DNA of 38,860 nucleotides, from NCBI GenBank assembly GCA_034005635.1, contig JAVEUJ010000004.1, forward strand, positions 1-38,860, in the 5' to 3' direction. The translations under genes and the position numbers were made by a program. The DNA comes from JAAZFE01 sp034005635. Its GTDB lineage: Bacteria; Verrucomicrobiota; Kiritimatiellia; CAIQIC01; Lenti-01. A model generated the notes under the pieces. The model was not told the DNA's origin and searched no databases. It saw nothing but the letters and a program-made list of their open reading frames with translations. Below are positions 32,226-38,860 of the stretch, in pieces (the stretch's first letter is position 1; each line of letters begins with the position of its first letter).

Positions 32226-33826
32226 AAGCCGGAAGCGCCACGGATTTTTCCGCGGATTCCTCTCCGGAACGGCTCCGGCTAGGCTGGGGGCTGATCCTGT
32301 TTATTCTCATGCTGCAATTTGTTTCTCGCTACCTGCCCTCGCCGGGGGCGGTCTGGGTGGCCGACGATTGGGCCAACGCCGCCCGGAGTTCGCTCTATGC
32401 CTCGACGGCCGAGGCCGCGTGGACCGGTCTGCAGGATCCGAACCGTCCGCTTAGCATGCTGGCAGTGGAGGTCGGATATCGGCTGTTCGGGGACAGGGCC
32501 TGGATTTGGACGCTCGTGTCGCTGGCCGGCAATTCGCTGCTGCTGCTGGCGATCCTGAAAATGGTGTTCGAATTGACCGGACGGCGCTGGGCGACGGCTG
32601 CCACGGGGGTTATTTTTGCGTTACTGCCGAATTTGACGGAGACCTATCACTGGTCGACGCAGGTGCTAAACGAGGTGGCCTGCGGATTGGTGCCGTATGC
32701 CTTGAGCGGATGGCTGTGGGTGGCCTATATGCGCCGAGGCGGAATCTGGCGCCTTGCGCTTTCCACGCTGACTTATGGCGTGGGTTTGTTTTCGTATGAG
32801 GCCGGGATTCTGCTGCCGGCGGCCTATCTGGTTCTGCTTCCTTGGAAGAAGGCTCCGCTGAAAAGCCTGTTGCGAATCGCGCCGATCGGAGCGGCGGGTA
32901 TTTTGTATCTGGCCTGGCGCGGCACGAATGCCTTTGGCTTGAACCAAGCGATTTACTATCCACCCCACATGCAGATCGGCCCTTCGCTATACGGGATTGT
33001 CATAAACACCTGGAACCTTCTCCAGTGGTGGATCGGCGATCACATGGTGGGGTCCATGCTGAACGGATTCGAGGCGTTTGCTTCGGTCTCGTTGTGGACC
33101 CGGCGTTTCCTTTTCGCGGCCAATTGTGGCGTTGCCGTTTTGATCGGATGGGGTTTGCGGAGGCTGAGCGCCGCAGACAAGAAAGAGGACAAGAACCATC
33201 CGTTCAGCGGGAGGCAAGTGGCGCTGTTCGGCTTGATTTGGACCGGTGCGTCCATGGCCGTCAGTTTGGTTTCGTATGCGGCGCCGCGACTGAACGTGCT
33301 CCCGGCCATTGGGATCAGTCTCTTGGCGGCTCTGGCGCTGGAACGGGTTCCCTTCCGTCTCTGGGCTCCGCTTCTTCTGGTGCCGACCATCCTTGCACTG
33401 GTTTCCAACCAGGGAACGGCCGAAAATTTCCGCCAGGCGGGCCACTGGAATCGGGCAATAAATTCCCACCTCCAGCAGACCGCAGACGAATGGCGCGGTA
33501 AGGAATTCCTCCTGTTCGACACGCAGAGTTTACGGCAGCGGCAAGCGCCGGGGCTGTTGCGGCCGGTTAACGAAGATCAAGCCACCTGGGCCAATTATGG
33601 AAACGCCCCGCTGGCCCGCGGGTTTAGCTTCGGGGGCATGGTGCAGTTGATCACCAAGTCGAAAAACCCCCGAATTCAAGTACTGCATGATGTCGAATAC
33701 GGGGCGCGGATCAAAGGGGATCAACTGATCTGGCATAATCGCTATGATCCTTCCCGGCCTCACACCAACTCCATGGCCGACGTGTTCGTCGTCGACTGTC
33801 TCACGGTGGGACAATCCCGGCCGTGA
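32222..33826 (+). CDS. Polytopic membrane protein, probable GT-C glycosyltransferase
   Basis: 534 residues with about ten membrane segments and a soluble C-terminal part (about 400-534). The first external loop carries acidic residues (VWVADDWANAAR), the usual place of the catalytic acid in GT-C enzymes, followed by PNRPLSMLAVEVGYRLFG and a YHWSTQVLNE loop. These features fit transferases that use polyprenyl-phosphate sugars on the outer face of the inner membrane. The start overlaps the previous stop (ATGA). Specific function unknown. Confidence 0.75.
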   Translation: MKAGSATDFSADSSPERLRLGWGLILFILMLQFVSRYLPSPGAVWVADDWANAARSSLYASTAEAAWTGLQDPNRPLSMLAVEVGYRLFGDRAWIWTLVSLAGNSLLLLAILKMVFELTGRRWATAATGVIFALLPNLTETYHWSTQVLNEVACGLVPYALSGWLWVAYMRRGGIWRLALSTLTYGVGLFSYEAGILLPAAYLVLLPWKKAPLKSLLRIAPIGAAGILYLAWRGTNAFGLNQAIYYPPHMQIGPSLYGIVINTWNLLQWWIGDHMVGSMLNGFEAFASVSLWTRRFLFAANCGVAVLIGWGLRRLSAADKKEDKNHPFSGRQVALFGLIWTGASMAVSLVSYAAPRLNVLPAIGISLLAALALERVPFRLWAPLLLVPTILALVSNQGTAENFRQAGHWNRAINSHLQQTADEWRGKEFLLFDTQSLRQRQAPGLLRPVNEDQATWANYGNAPLARGFSFGGMVQLITKSKNPRIQVLHDVEYGARIKGDQLIWHNRYDPSRPHTNSMADVFVVDCLTVGQSRP

Positions 33827-33832
33827 GAAATG

Positions 33833-33955
33833 TCAGCGCGGCGGGAGCCGTTCGCAATTGAGGTTGAGGAAGGCGTCGCGCCAGGAGTAGAAGCGCAGGA
33901 GGGTGTTGTCGCGGAAATCGAGGGTGTAGGGGGGGCGTCGAGGGCTTTGAAGCGT
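33833..33955 (-). pseudogene. Remnant of the 3' end of a DTW/Tsr3-like gene
   Basis: On the minus strand the frame reads LDFRDNTLLRFYSWRDAFLN LNCERLPPR and a stop at 33833-33835. It is homologous to the C-terminus of the gene at the right edge (LGHRDDTLLRFYPWRNAFLN LNRNHLPDL), and the DNA aligns at roughly 85 percent over about 100 bp (33851-33953 with 38485-38587). Upstream of this the similarity is lost after a small indel. It is a fragment of a paralogous or duplicated copy, in the same orientation as the right-edge gene. Confidence 0.7.
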
Positions 33956-34223
33956 GTAGATGGAACCCGCTCGTCAATTAGGCGATCTTGGATCAGAGAT
34001 CAAGCAGGTGCTCGGCGAAAGCAATCAACTGAGTACGGCGAACCAAGCGGTCACGTACCGCGACGTAAAAAGAGAGATGGTAACCATTGATGGGGGGGGG
34101 CGTCATGGTGAAATGGTCTGACATGCGCAGGGCTGAACTCGGTTGCTGTAAACTTTGGCTGCAATCAACAAGCGGCAACCCCTTGCTTACGTAGGCGTGA
34201 CCGATTTGCTCCCTATGATTATT
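33956..34223. other. Short intergenic stretch at the island's left border
   Basis: Beyond the DTW remnant I see no recognisable gene. A 61-codon minus-strand frame (33993-34178) has no assignable similarity. A run of ten G (about 34091-34100) is present. AT content rises towards 34230, where the minus-strand glycan genes end. Confidence 0.45.
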
Positions 34224-35567
34224 TTATCTTATAATATTTTGTGAATCCCACACGGCGAGGCTTCGATCTGGTCGCCCGGACGCCGCCGGCCAAGAAATCA
34301 CCTCTAGTGGTTCTCCAAAGGGAAAAGGTGCTTGGCACAAATTCAAAGGACGATGATCTCCCAGCGCCGTATCCCAGTTTCGGTTCAACAAGGGATGGTG
34401 CGTGAACGAAATCATCTTGTATCCTCTGTCAAAGACGCGTTCAAGAATACGCAGGGCTTCGCGGAACGGGATCCACTCTAAATATTCCGGACAGAGAAAC
34501 AAATCTCCTTGAGGAAGGTCTGAATAGAGCAAGTGGATCTGTCGGAGGGTGCGTCGATCCGATCCCAGAGCTTTTTTCTGTTGCTTCAAAACTGCGCGTG
34601 ACGGGGAGCCCCCTACATAACGGATGTCTTCGGGAAGCGCTCCGCCGCTGAGGACACTCCCCGGCACCTCGACTATTCTTTTGATCCCATTTATTTTGAT
34701 GAACGGTGCGAGCCGGTCCAAGGCCCGATTTCCAGCCTCTGGATTTTCTTCGACCAGCTTGTCAAATAATTCTTCGTGAGCATGCCGAACCATATGCCGA
34801 AAATAGAGGTCTTTGCACTTTCTTTGGTAGAACGGCTGCTTTTGTGGAATGGGAACCTTCCCTTGTCGACTATGTATGGCCGGAGCATCAGTTCGCCAGG
34901 ATCCCTCATAATGAAGTTTCATCATGCGACGGCTATCCGCCAGCCCCACGACTTCTACGGTTGCATCATTCTTGCCAAATTGGTCATATCCCGTGCTGGC
35001 CGCCGCATTGCCGGCAATGAACAGGATGTCATAGTCTCGCGTCGGGGTATGCTGCCGTAGGCGCGCCAGCAGAAATTGAATCATTTGCTTGATAAATCCG
35101 GCACCCTTCACGGCTGAAAAAACTTGGGTCGATATCCGCTTAGCTTCTTCCGGTTCCCCGCGCCGGATCGGTTCGATCAGGGCTTTTTGGCATTGATCTT
35201 CCGATAAATCGAATTCCGTGAACAGGCGAACGCCTTTCCCCGCAGCCGGCAAAAACGACTCCATCCGGACCAGCGGTGTCGTATTCATTTGCCAGTAGAT
35301 GCCGCCATGATGATGGACCACCACCCAACGCAACATATCCACCATCATCACGGGGCGTGACACAGTCTGCAAGGTTGCCCAGATATCAGGGTAATGTTCT
35401 TCGCAAAGCGCCATGGCCTTCGGATAGGTCCAAAGCCGCACATCCATTTCTGGCGCGTAGGCGCGCATCGCGTCATACGGGGCGTGATCAAAATCGTTGG
35501 CGTCCGCTTTGAGCCTCTGGTCCGGACCCCAGGGGAAATACAGCATATGGACCAAGTGTGGCGTCAC
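34224..35567 (-). CDS. GT32-like glycosyltransferase (DXD-sugar-binding family) with altered DXD
   Basis: 447 residues; starts with GTG and HLVHMLYFPWG, like the IPKxIHxxW opening of this family. The core region is VDMLRWVVVHHHGGIYWQMNTTPL (residues 76-99), equivalent to the D-x-L-R-x-x-x-L-x-x-x-G-G-x-Y-x-D-x-D motif. D77, R80, G88, G89 and Y91 are kept, but the DXD is Q93-M-N95. A later part (about 330-447) is not assigned. Last gene of the minus-strand cassette. It may be a transferase with changed metal use, or a non-catalytic member. Base composition is lower in GC than the flanking operons. Confidence 0.7.
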   Translation of the reverse strand: MTPHLVHMLYFPWGPDQRLKADANDFDHAPYDAMRAYAPEMDVRLWTYPKAMALCEEHYPDIWATLQTVSRPVMMVDMLRWVVVHHHGGIYWQMNTTPLVRMESFLPAAGKGVRLFTEFDLSEDQCQKALIEPIRRGEPEEAKRISTQVFSAVKGAGFIKQMIQFLLARLRQHTPTRDYDILFIAGNAAASTGYDQFGKNDATVEVVGLADSRRMMKLHYEGSWRTDAPAIHSRQGKVPIPQKQPFYQRKCKDLYFRHMVRHAHEELFDKLVEENPEAGNRALDRLAPFIKINGIKRIVEVPGSVLSGGALPEDIRYVGGSPSRAVLKQQKKALGSDRRTLRQIHLLYSDLPQGDLFLCPEYLEWIPFREALRILERVFDRGYKMISFTHHPLLNRNWDTALGDHRPLNLCQAPFPFGEPLEVISWPAASGRPDRSLAVWDSQNIIR

Positions 35568-35625
35568 GAGAACCCCAACATCTGCACGATCCTCGTAAGC
35601 GCTCGCGGGCGCCTAACATCCCGGT

Positions 35626-36828
35626 TCATAACTGGCCCTTGGAGTGTTTAGTTTGCCATTCTAACCAGATCGCCTCGAAAAGGCGTTGTGCCGCACCACC
35701 CGCTTCGTACCGATGGAACAATATTTTCAATGCCTGCATGTCGTGATCTGGCTCGGACTCGCCCAGCGTCCGGTTCATGTTCTCCGCCAACGAATCAAGC
35801 TCTGTATGAATGTACTTTCCCAAAAGTCGCTGATAATCGAAGTAGGGGAATCCCCTGCGGGATTCATACTCATCGATGTCCGGACAATACAACCCCATGG
35901 GCCGCAGGAGCAGAAGCCAGTCAATAATCACACTGGAATAGTCTGAAATGAGATAATCGGCCGCCGCCATGAGATGCTCGATAGAAAGGTCTAGGTCCGT
36001 CGCCAAGAAATATGGTGGTCGCAGCCGACCCTTGTAGTGCATCCGGACAGCAGGATGAGGGGCCACTACCATGCAGGCCTTGTGCCGCTCAAGGCTGTCT
36101 CGGATCTGCTCCGACTGGACAATGGAGTCGTCAAAATTCGGGTCGGCAAAATATCCAGACAAGGTAGGGTTAGCTGCATCTCGAAAGGTGGGTGCATAGA
36201 GTACCATTTTTTGGTATTTATTCCCCAGCTTTTGTCGTACGTCGGGCCTGTCCGGATCAACCAGACCATCGGTCTTGGGCTCTCCCGTACATAATACTTC
36301 CCCCCCTGCAGGAAAAGCTCTATGCATGATTTCCTGAGTGAAGGGACTAGTGGCAATACAACAGTCTGCTCCTTGATTTCCGGGAGGCTGCAAGGTACTT
36401 TGCGCGCCGATCGCCTTGATCGGCATGCCATGCCAGGTCAATACCCGCAGGGCACGGGCATAGCCTGAGATGAAGGGTTCGGACGAGGGGTACCCGCCGA
36501 TGAAAACCGCGGCCGCACGGCGGGCCAAGCAGCGGGCCGGCCAACTACCCTGAACGACCCAAGGCAATTGATCGTGCACAAGGGAGTAGCGAGTTTGTCT
36601 TGAAGCCAGGCCCAAGCCGCACACCTCCGGTCGGCTATGGACATATCGCAAGAAATAATAGGCATTGCCAATGTACTGCCCCGTGTGGGAGGCGATGAGG
36701 AATACTGGTTTGCGAGTAAAAAGCGCCCGCAAAAAGTGCTTTAGGCCAATCGCCTTGAACTTGGTTTCCACATATACCCGGCGCAGGGCGATACGCAAAC
36801 GGCTGAAAATGAGGCTGGCTTTAGTCAT
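35626..36828 (-). CDS. CDP-glycerol glycerophosphotransferase (TagB/TagF-like)
   Basis: 400 residues, a single GT-B-like glycerophosphotransferase domain that transfers glycerol phosphate from CDP-glycerol to a growing polymer or sugar. Signature parts: LTWHGMPIKAIG (catalytic His region), VLYAPTFRDA, VVAPHPAVRM (second His region) and the highly typical AADYLISDYSSVIIDWLLL followed by RPMGLYCPDIDEYESRRGFPYFDY. ATG 36828 is preferred over TTG 36843, though neither has a strong ribosome site. Encoded directly after tagD, which makes its substrate. Confidence 0.9.
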   Translation of the reverse strand: MTKASLIFSRLRIALRRVYVETKFKAIGLKHFLRALFTRKPVFLIASHTGQYIGNAYYFLRYVHSRPEVCGLGLASRQTRYSLVHDQLPWVVQGSWPARCLARRAAAVFIGGYPSSEPFISGYARALRVLTWHGMPIKAIGAQSTLQPPGNQGADCCIATSPFTQEIMHRAFPAGGEVLCTGEPKTDGLVDPDRPDVRQKLGNKYQKMVLYAPTFRDAANPTLSGYFADPNFDDSIVQSEQIRDSLERHKACMVVAPHPAVRMHYKGRLRPPYFLATDLDLSIEHLMAAADYLISDYSSVIIDWLLLLRPMGLYCPDIDEYESRRGFPYFDYQRLLGKYIHTELDSLAENMNRTLGESEPDHDMQALKILFHRYEAGGAAQRLFEAIWLEWQTKHSKGQL

Positions 36829-36870
36829 ATTTTTTCGCTGCAACGAGTTCCATTGTCCAAACAGCCAAGA

Positions 36871-37347
36871 TCACTTCAAATTCACGATTTTATCCAAAAT
36901 GCTGATTAGGTCTTTTATGTCGCCCTGCCCGAGTTTCTCGATCAAAGCCTGCGCCGTTTGCAAGCGGCTCAACTCCGTTTTCAACTGTGAGCTGGAAATG
37001 TGGGGCGTTCGTTCCAGATACACCACTTCGCAATACGGAGCGAGAAAATCGAATTTTCCGTTCCAGTCGTCGCCCATTACAAACGTATTGATTTGATGTT
37101 TTTGAATATCCCCTGTTTTTTGTTCCCAGGCGGTTTCTGGAATCACAACGTCCACATAGCGGAGACTTTTCACAATCTCCATACGTTCCGCAAAGGGCAG
37201 GATGGTTTTCTTGCCCTTAAGGGCATTAAACTCATCCGTGGATACCGCCACCGTCAGATGGTTGCCCAACTCTCGCGCCCGCCGCAGCAGATTGATGTGC
37301 CCGACATGGAGCAAATCGAAGGTGCCGTATGTAATGACTTTTTTCAT
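36871..37347 (-). CDS. tagD: Glycerol-3-phosphate cytidylyltransferase
   Basis: 158 residues. Makes CDP-glycerol from CTP and glycerol 3-phosphate in the cytoplasm. Nucleotidyltransferase motif ITYGTFDLLHVGHINLL with H14-V-G-H17, the FVMGDDWNGKFDFL segment and the second signature R113-T-P-H-I-S-S-S. About 25 C-terminal residues extend beyond the core (usual length about 130). The gene sits 13 nt after the methyltransferase gene and 42 nt before the glycerophosphotransferase gene. Together they form a complete supply-and-transfer pair. Confidence 0.92.
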   Translation of the reverse strand: MKKVITYGTFDLLHVGHINLLRRARELGNHLTVAVSTDEFNALKGKKTILPFAERMEIVKSLRYVDVVIPETAWEQKTGDIQKHQINTFVMGDDWNGKFDFLAPYCEVVYLERTPHISSSQLKTELSRLQTAQALIEKLGQGDIKDLISILDKIVNLK

Positions 37348-37360
37348 GGCTTGTACTTGC

Positions 37361-38164
37361 TTATCCTACCGGAGACATATGCTTCGGAACGTCGTCTGGC
37401 AGGCGTCCCTGTGGTTTTGGTTCAATCACATACACTAGACCCCAGGCAAATAACCCCGGCATTTTCTTCCAAGGCAAATGCTGGCCACCATATTGACCAT
37501 AAATTCCGACGACCTCCCCACCCAGATGGCGTACCCATTCATGGAAGTCCTTCACGGTCCAGAACCGCACATACTCCTTCATATGCAATACAATCATCGT
37601 GATGGGGAACCGGCCAAAAAGAGCCAATCGGGCACGACAACGCAAGCACCCCACATTGGGCATGGAAACGATCAGTTTTTTTCGTACATGCCGGAGCATT
37701 TCAGACATCATGGCTTCGGCTTCTGGGACATGCTCCAGAACTTCGAAACAGGTCATATAATCATAATCCTGAGGTAGCGTTTGCCGGGTCAGATCAGCAA
37801 CCCGGGCAGGAAACCCCCGCTTATGAGTTCGTTCAACGGCGACCTCAGATATGTCGATAGCTTCTATTTTTAGATTGGGTTTCTGGCCCTGCAAATAAGT
37901 CAGAAATTCGCCGGAACCGCACCCAATTTCTAGTAGACTACCTTCATCCTCGATTTGAGTTTCTGCAATGCGCCAGCGGTTTAAGATAGTCTTGATATCT
38001 CCCCGGATTCTCCAGTATTGATCGTAGTCCTTGTGGAAGTTGTTGAGGGGTGCCGGACTCGTTAGGTACTTCCACCAATTTCCAAAATCAGGATAACGAA
38101 TTTTCCAATACAGTTGTAAAATAGGACGAGGCACAAGTTTTTTAATTTTACTTTTTATAGCCAC
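37361..38164 (-). CDS. Class I SAM-dependent methyltransferase (glycan-cluster type)
   Basis: 267 residues. Rossmann-type methyltransferase: SAM motif I LLEIGCGSGEF, acidic residue in IEAIDISEVAV, motif with YDYMTCFEVLEHVPEAEAM, then LIVSMPNVGCLRCR and a C-terminal FHEWVRHLGGEVV. This profile (Methyltransf_11/23-like, with a basic N-terminal helix) is common in surface-polysaccharide clusters, where it may cap or modify chains. Starts with GTG at 38164. First gene of the minus-strand cassette. The acceptor is unknown. Confidence 0.85.
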   Translation of the reverse strand: MAIKSKIKKLVPRPILQLYWKIRYPDFGNWWKYLTSPAPLNNFHKDYDQYWRIRGDIKTILNRWRIAETQIEDEGSLLEIGCGSGEFLTYLQGQKPNLKIEAIDISEVAVERTHKRGFPARVADLTRQTLPQDYDYMTCFEVLEHVPEAEAMMSEMLRHVRKKLIVSMPNVGCLRCRARLALFGRFPITMIVLHMKEYVRFWTVKDFHEWVRHLGGEVVGIYGQYGGQHLPWKKMPGLFAWGLVYVIEPKPQGRLPDDVPKHMSPVG

Positions 38165-38466
38165 GGTGATTGCCTGCAGACCAATTGAGTAATTTGCATT
38201 CTATTCCTTGTAGCCAGACAAAATCGAAAGGCCTTACTATTTACGCTGCTATTTTTCATGACTAAATCTTTTGTTCAGAATCCCGAATAATCCTATATTG
38301 GTCGAGATTATATTAGTTTATCGTACAGTGGTTGAGACTCAATCTCACCCCCACAGATTAGTAGCGAGACCCTGCTTCTCGTGATCGGCGAGGTGTGTAT
38401 ACTACCGATTTTGGGGCTGCCGTACGCGGAAATCTGTTATCGTTTTACCTTGGGTCATGCGGGCGA
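38165..38466. other. AT-rich promoter region of the glycan cassette
   Basis: About 300 bp upstream of the minus-strand cassette and after the right-edge gene. On the minus strand a TATAAT-like -10 (in TAATATAATC, around 38309-38318) is present without a clear -35. Two small hairpins (TGAGA/TCTCA around 38335-38347; CGAGA/TCTCG around 38363-38379) may terminate the right-edge gene. No gene seen. Confidence 0.4.
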
Positions 38467-38859
38467 CTACAGATCGGGCAGGTGGTTGCGGTTGAGGTTG
38501 AGGAAGGCGTTGCGCCAGGGGTAGAAGCGCAGGAGGGTATCGTCGCGGTGGCCGAGGGTGCAGAGGGCGGCGTAGAGGGCTTCGACGGTGGCGAGGCCGG
38601 CATCGGGGTCGGTGTGGATCTTCGAGTGGCGGGGGTAGGCGGTTTGCCAGCCGGGGGGGATGGAGCGGGTTTCGACGGGTTCCACCGCGCGGCGCATTTT
38701 GGCGGCGTGCCGCCAATTGGCATCGAGCAGCAGGAGGGGGTGGTGGGCATCGGCAGGCGTGAGGGGGGGGGCATCGGGTGCCAGCAGTAGATGATGGGAC
38801 AGGTCGGGTTTCTGCTTTAGTGGGTAGGACTGAAATTCGATCCCGGGGGATCCCCGCAG
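38467..38859 (-). CDS. DTW-domain/Tsr3-like protein, C-terminal part (runs off the right edge)
   Basis: At least 130 residues on the minus strand, open to the window end. It contains LLLLDANWRHAAKMRRAV, corresponding to the D-(T/S)-W signature region of DTW/Tsr3 aminocarboxypropyltransferases (here D-A-N-W), then IHTDPDAGLATVEALYAALCTLG, matching the LSTxEAL helix, and an LLRFYPWRNAFLNLNR end like the FxWGxxFLxLN tail of Tsr3. These enzymes add a 3-amino-3-carboxypropyl group from SAM to uridines in tRNA or rRNA. The N-terminal half lies outside the window, so family assignment rests on this half only. Confidence 0.55.
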   Translation of the reverse strand: MRGSPGIEFQSYPLKQKPDLSHHLLLAPDAPPLTPADAHHPLLLLDANWRHAAKMRRAVEPVETRSIPPGWQTAYPRHSKIHTDPDAGLATVEALYAALCTLGHRDDTLLRFYPWRNAFLNLNRNHLPDL

Positions 38860-38860
38860 G

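Noticed and set aside
33993..34178. 61-codon minus-strand frame at the island border
   Set aside because: No recognisable motif and no clear ribosome site; it may be a decayed gene piece, but I cannot support a call.
38395..38790. Plus-strand open frame rich in Val/Gly/Glu at the right edge
   Set aside because: It is antisense to the DTW/Tsr3-like reading; its low-complexity product has no family, while the minus strand has recognisable motifs.

Overview
The window looks like part of the chromosome of an anaerobic Gram-negative bacterium of the PVC superphylum (Kiritimatiellota, Lentisphaerota or Verrucomicrobiota are the best guesses). Evidence: an oxygen-independent class III ribonucleotide reductase operon; a V-type ATPase operon in the chlamydial order E-DUF2764-A-B-D-I-K; a giant secreted protein ending in a Ca-binding D/G-rich repeat plus a C-terminal domain typical of that group; and intergenic regions full of short dispersed repeats. 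The phylum assignment is inference, since no rRNA or ribosomal protein gene is present. The sequence has a 10-N assembly gap at 7279-7288.

Layout. 1-229: remnant of a flavin disulfide reductase. 265-4396: nrdD, a small redoxin gene and nrdG, preceded by a pair of NrdR-box-like sites. 4474-5714: two Hsp20 genes behind an AT-rich control region with a sigma-70-like and a very good sigma-54-like promoter, closed by a strong terminator. 5715-7674: non-coding, repeat-rich, with the gap. 7675-12387 (minus): one secreted 1570-residue protein, flanked by an inverted repeat of about 50 bp. 13073-14329: concentrative nucleoside transporter. 14444-14609: nested palindromic (REP-like) element. 14688-20063: a tightly packed signalling operon made of a sensor kinase with three periplasmic solute-binding domains, a single-domain response regulator, a REC-SpoIIE phosphatase and an exported protein with a toxin-type deaminase domain. 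20792-28073: V-type ATPase, whose K subunit keeps the Na+-site residues. 28074-28868: repeats. 28869-33826: a GNAT acetyltransferase, then a surface-glycan set (epimerase, DPM1-like GT2, UPF0104 membrane protein, GT-C-like membrane protein). 34224-38164 (minus): methyltransferase, TagD, TagF/TagB-like and GT32-like genes, which look like a horizontally acquired CDP-glycerol polymer cassette. It is bounded on both sides by homologous 3' ends of a DTW/Tsr3-like gene; the right copy continues off the window.

How the parts fit. NrdD, the redoxin and NrdG make dNTPs without oxygen. The nucleoside transporter may salvage precursors, and the V-ATPase sets up or uses a Na+ gradient. The kinase operon would sense small periplasmic ligands and pass the signal through two receiver proteins to a PP2C phosphatase, with a deaminase exported from the same transcript. 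The two glycan blocks probably build phosphoglycerol-decorated surface polymers. The most unusual items are the signalling-deaminase operon, the inverted-repeat-bounded giant gene, the sigma-54 site before hsp20 and the glycan island bounded by gene fragments.
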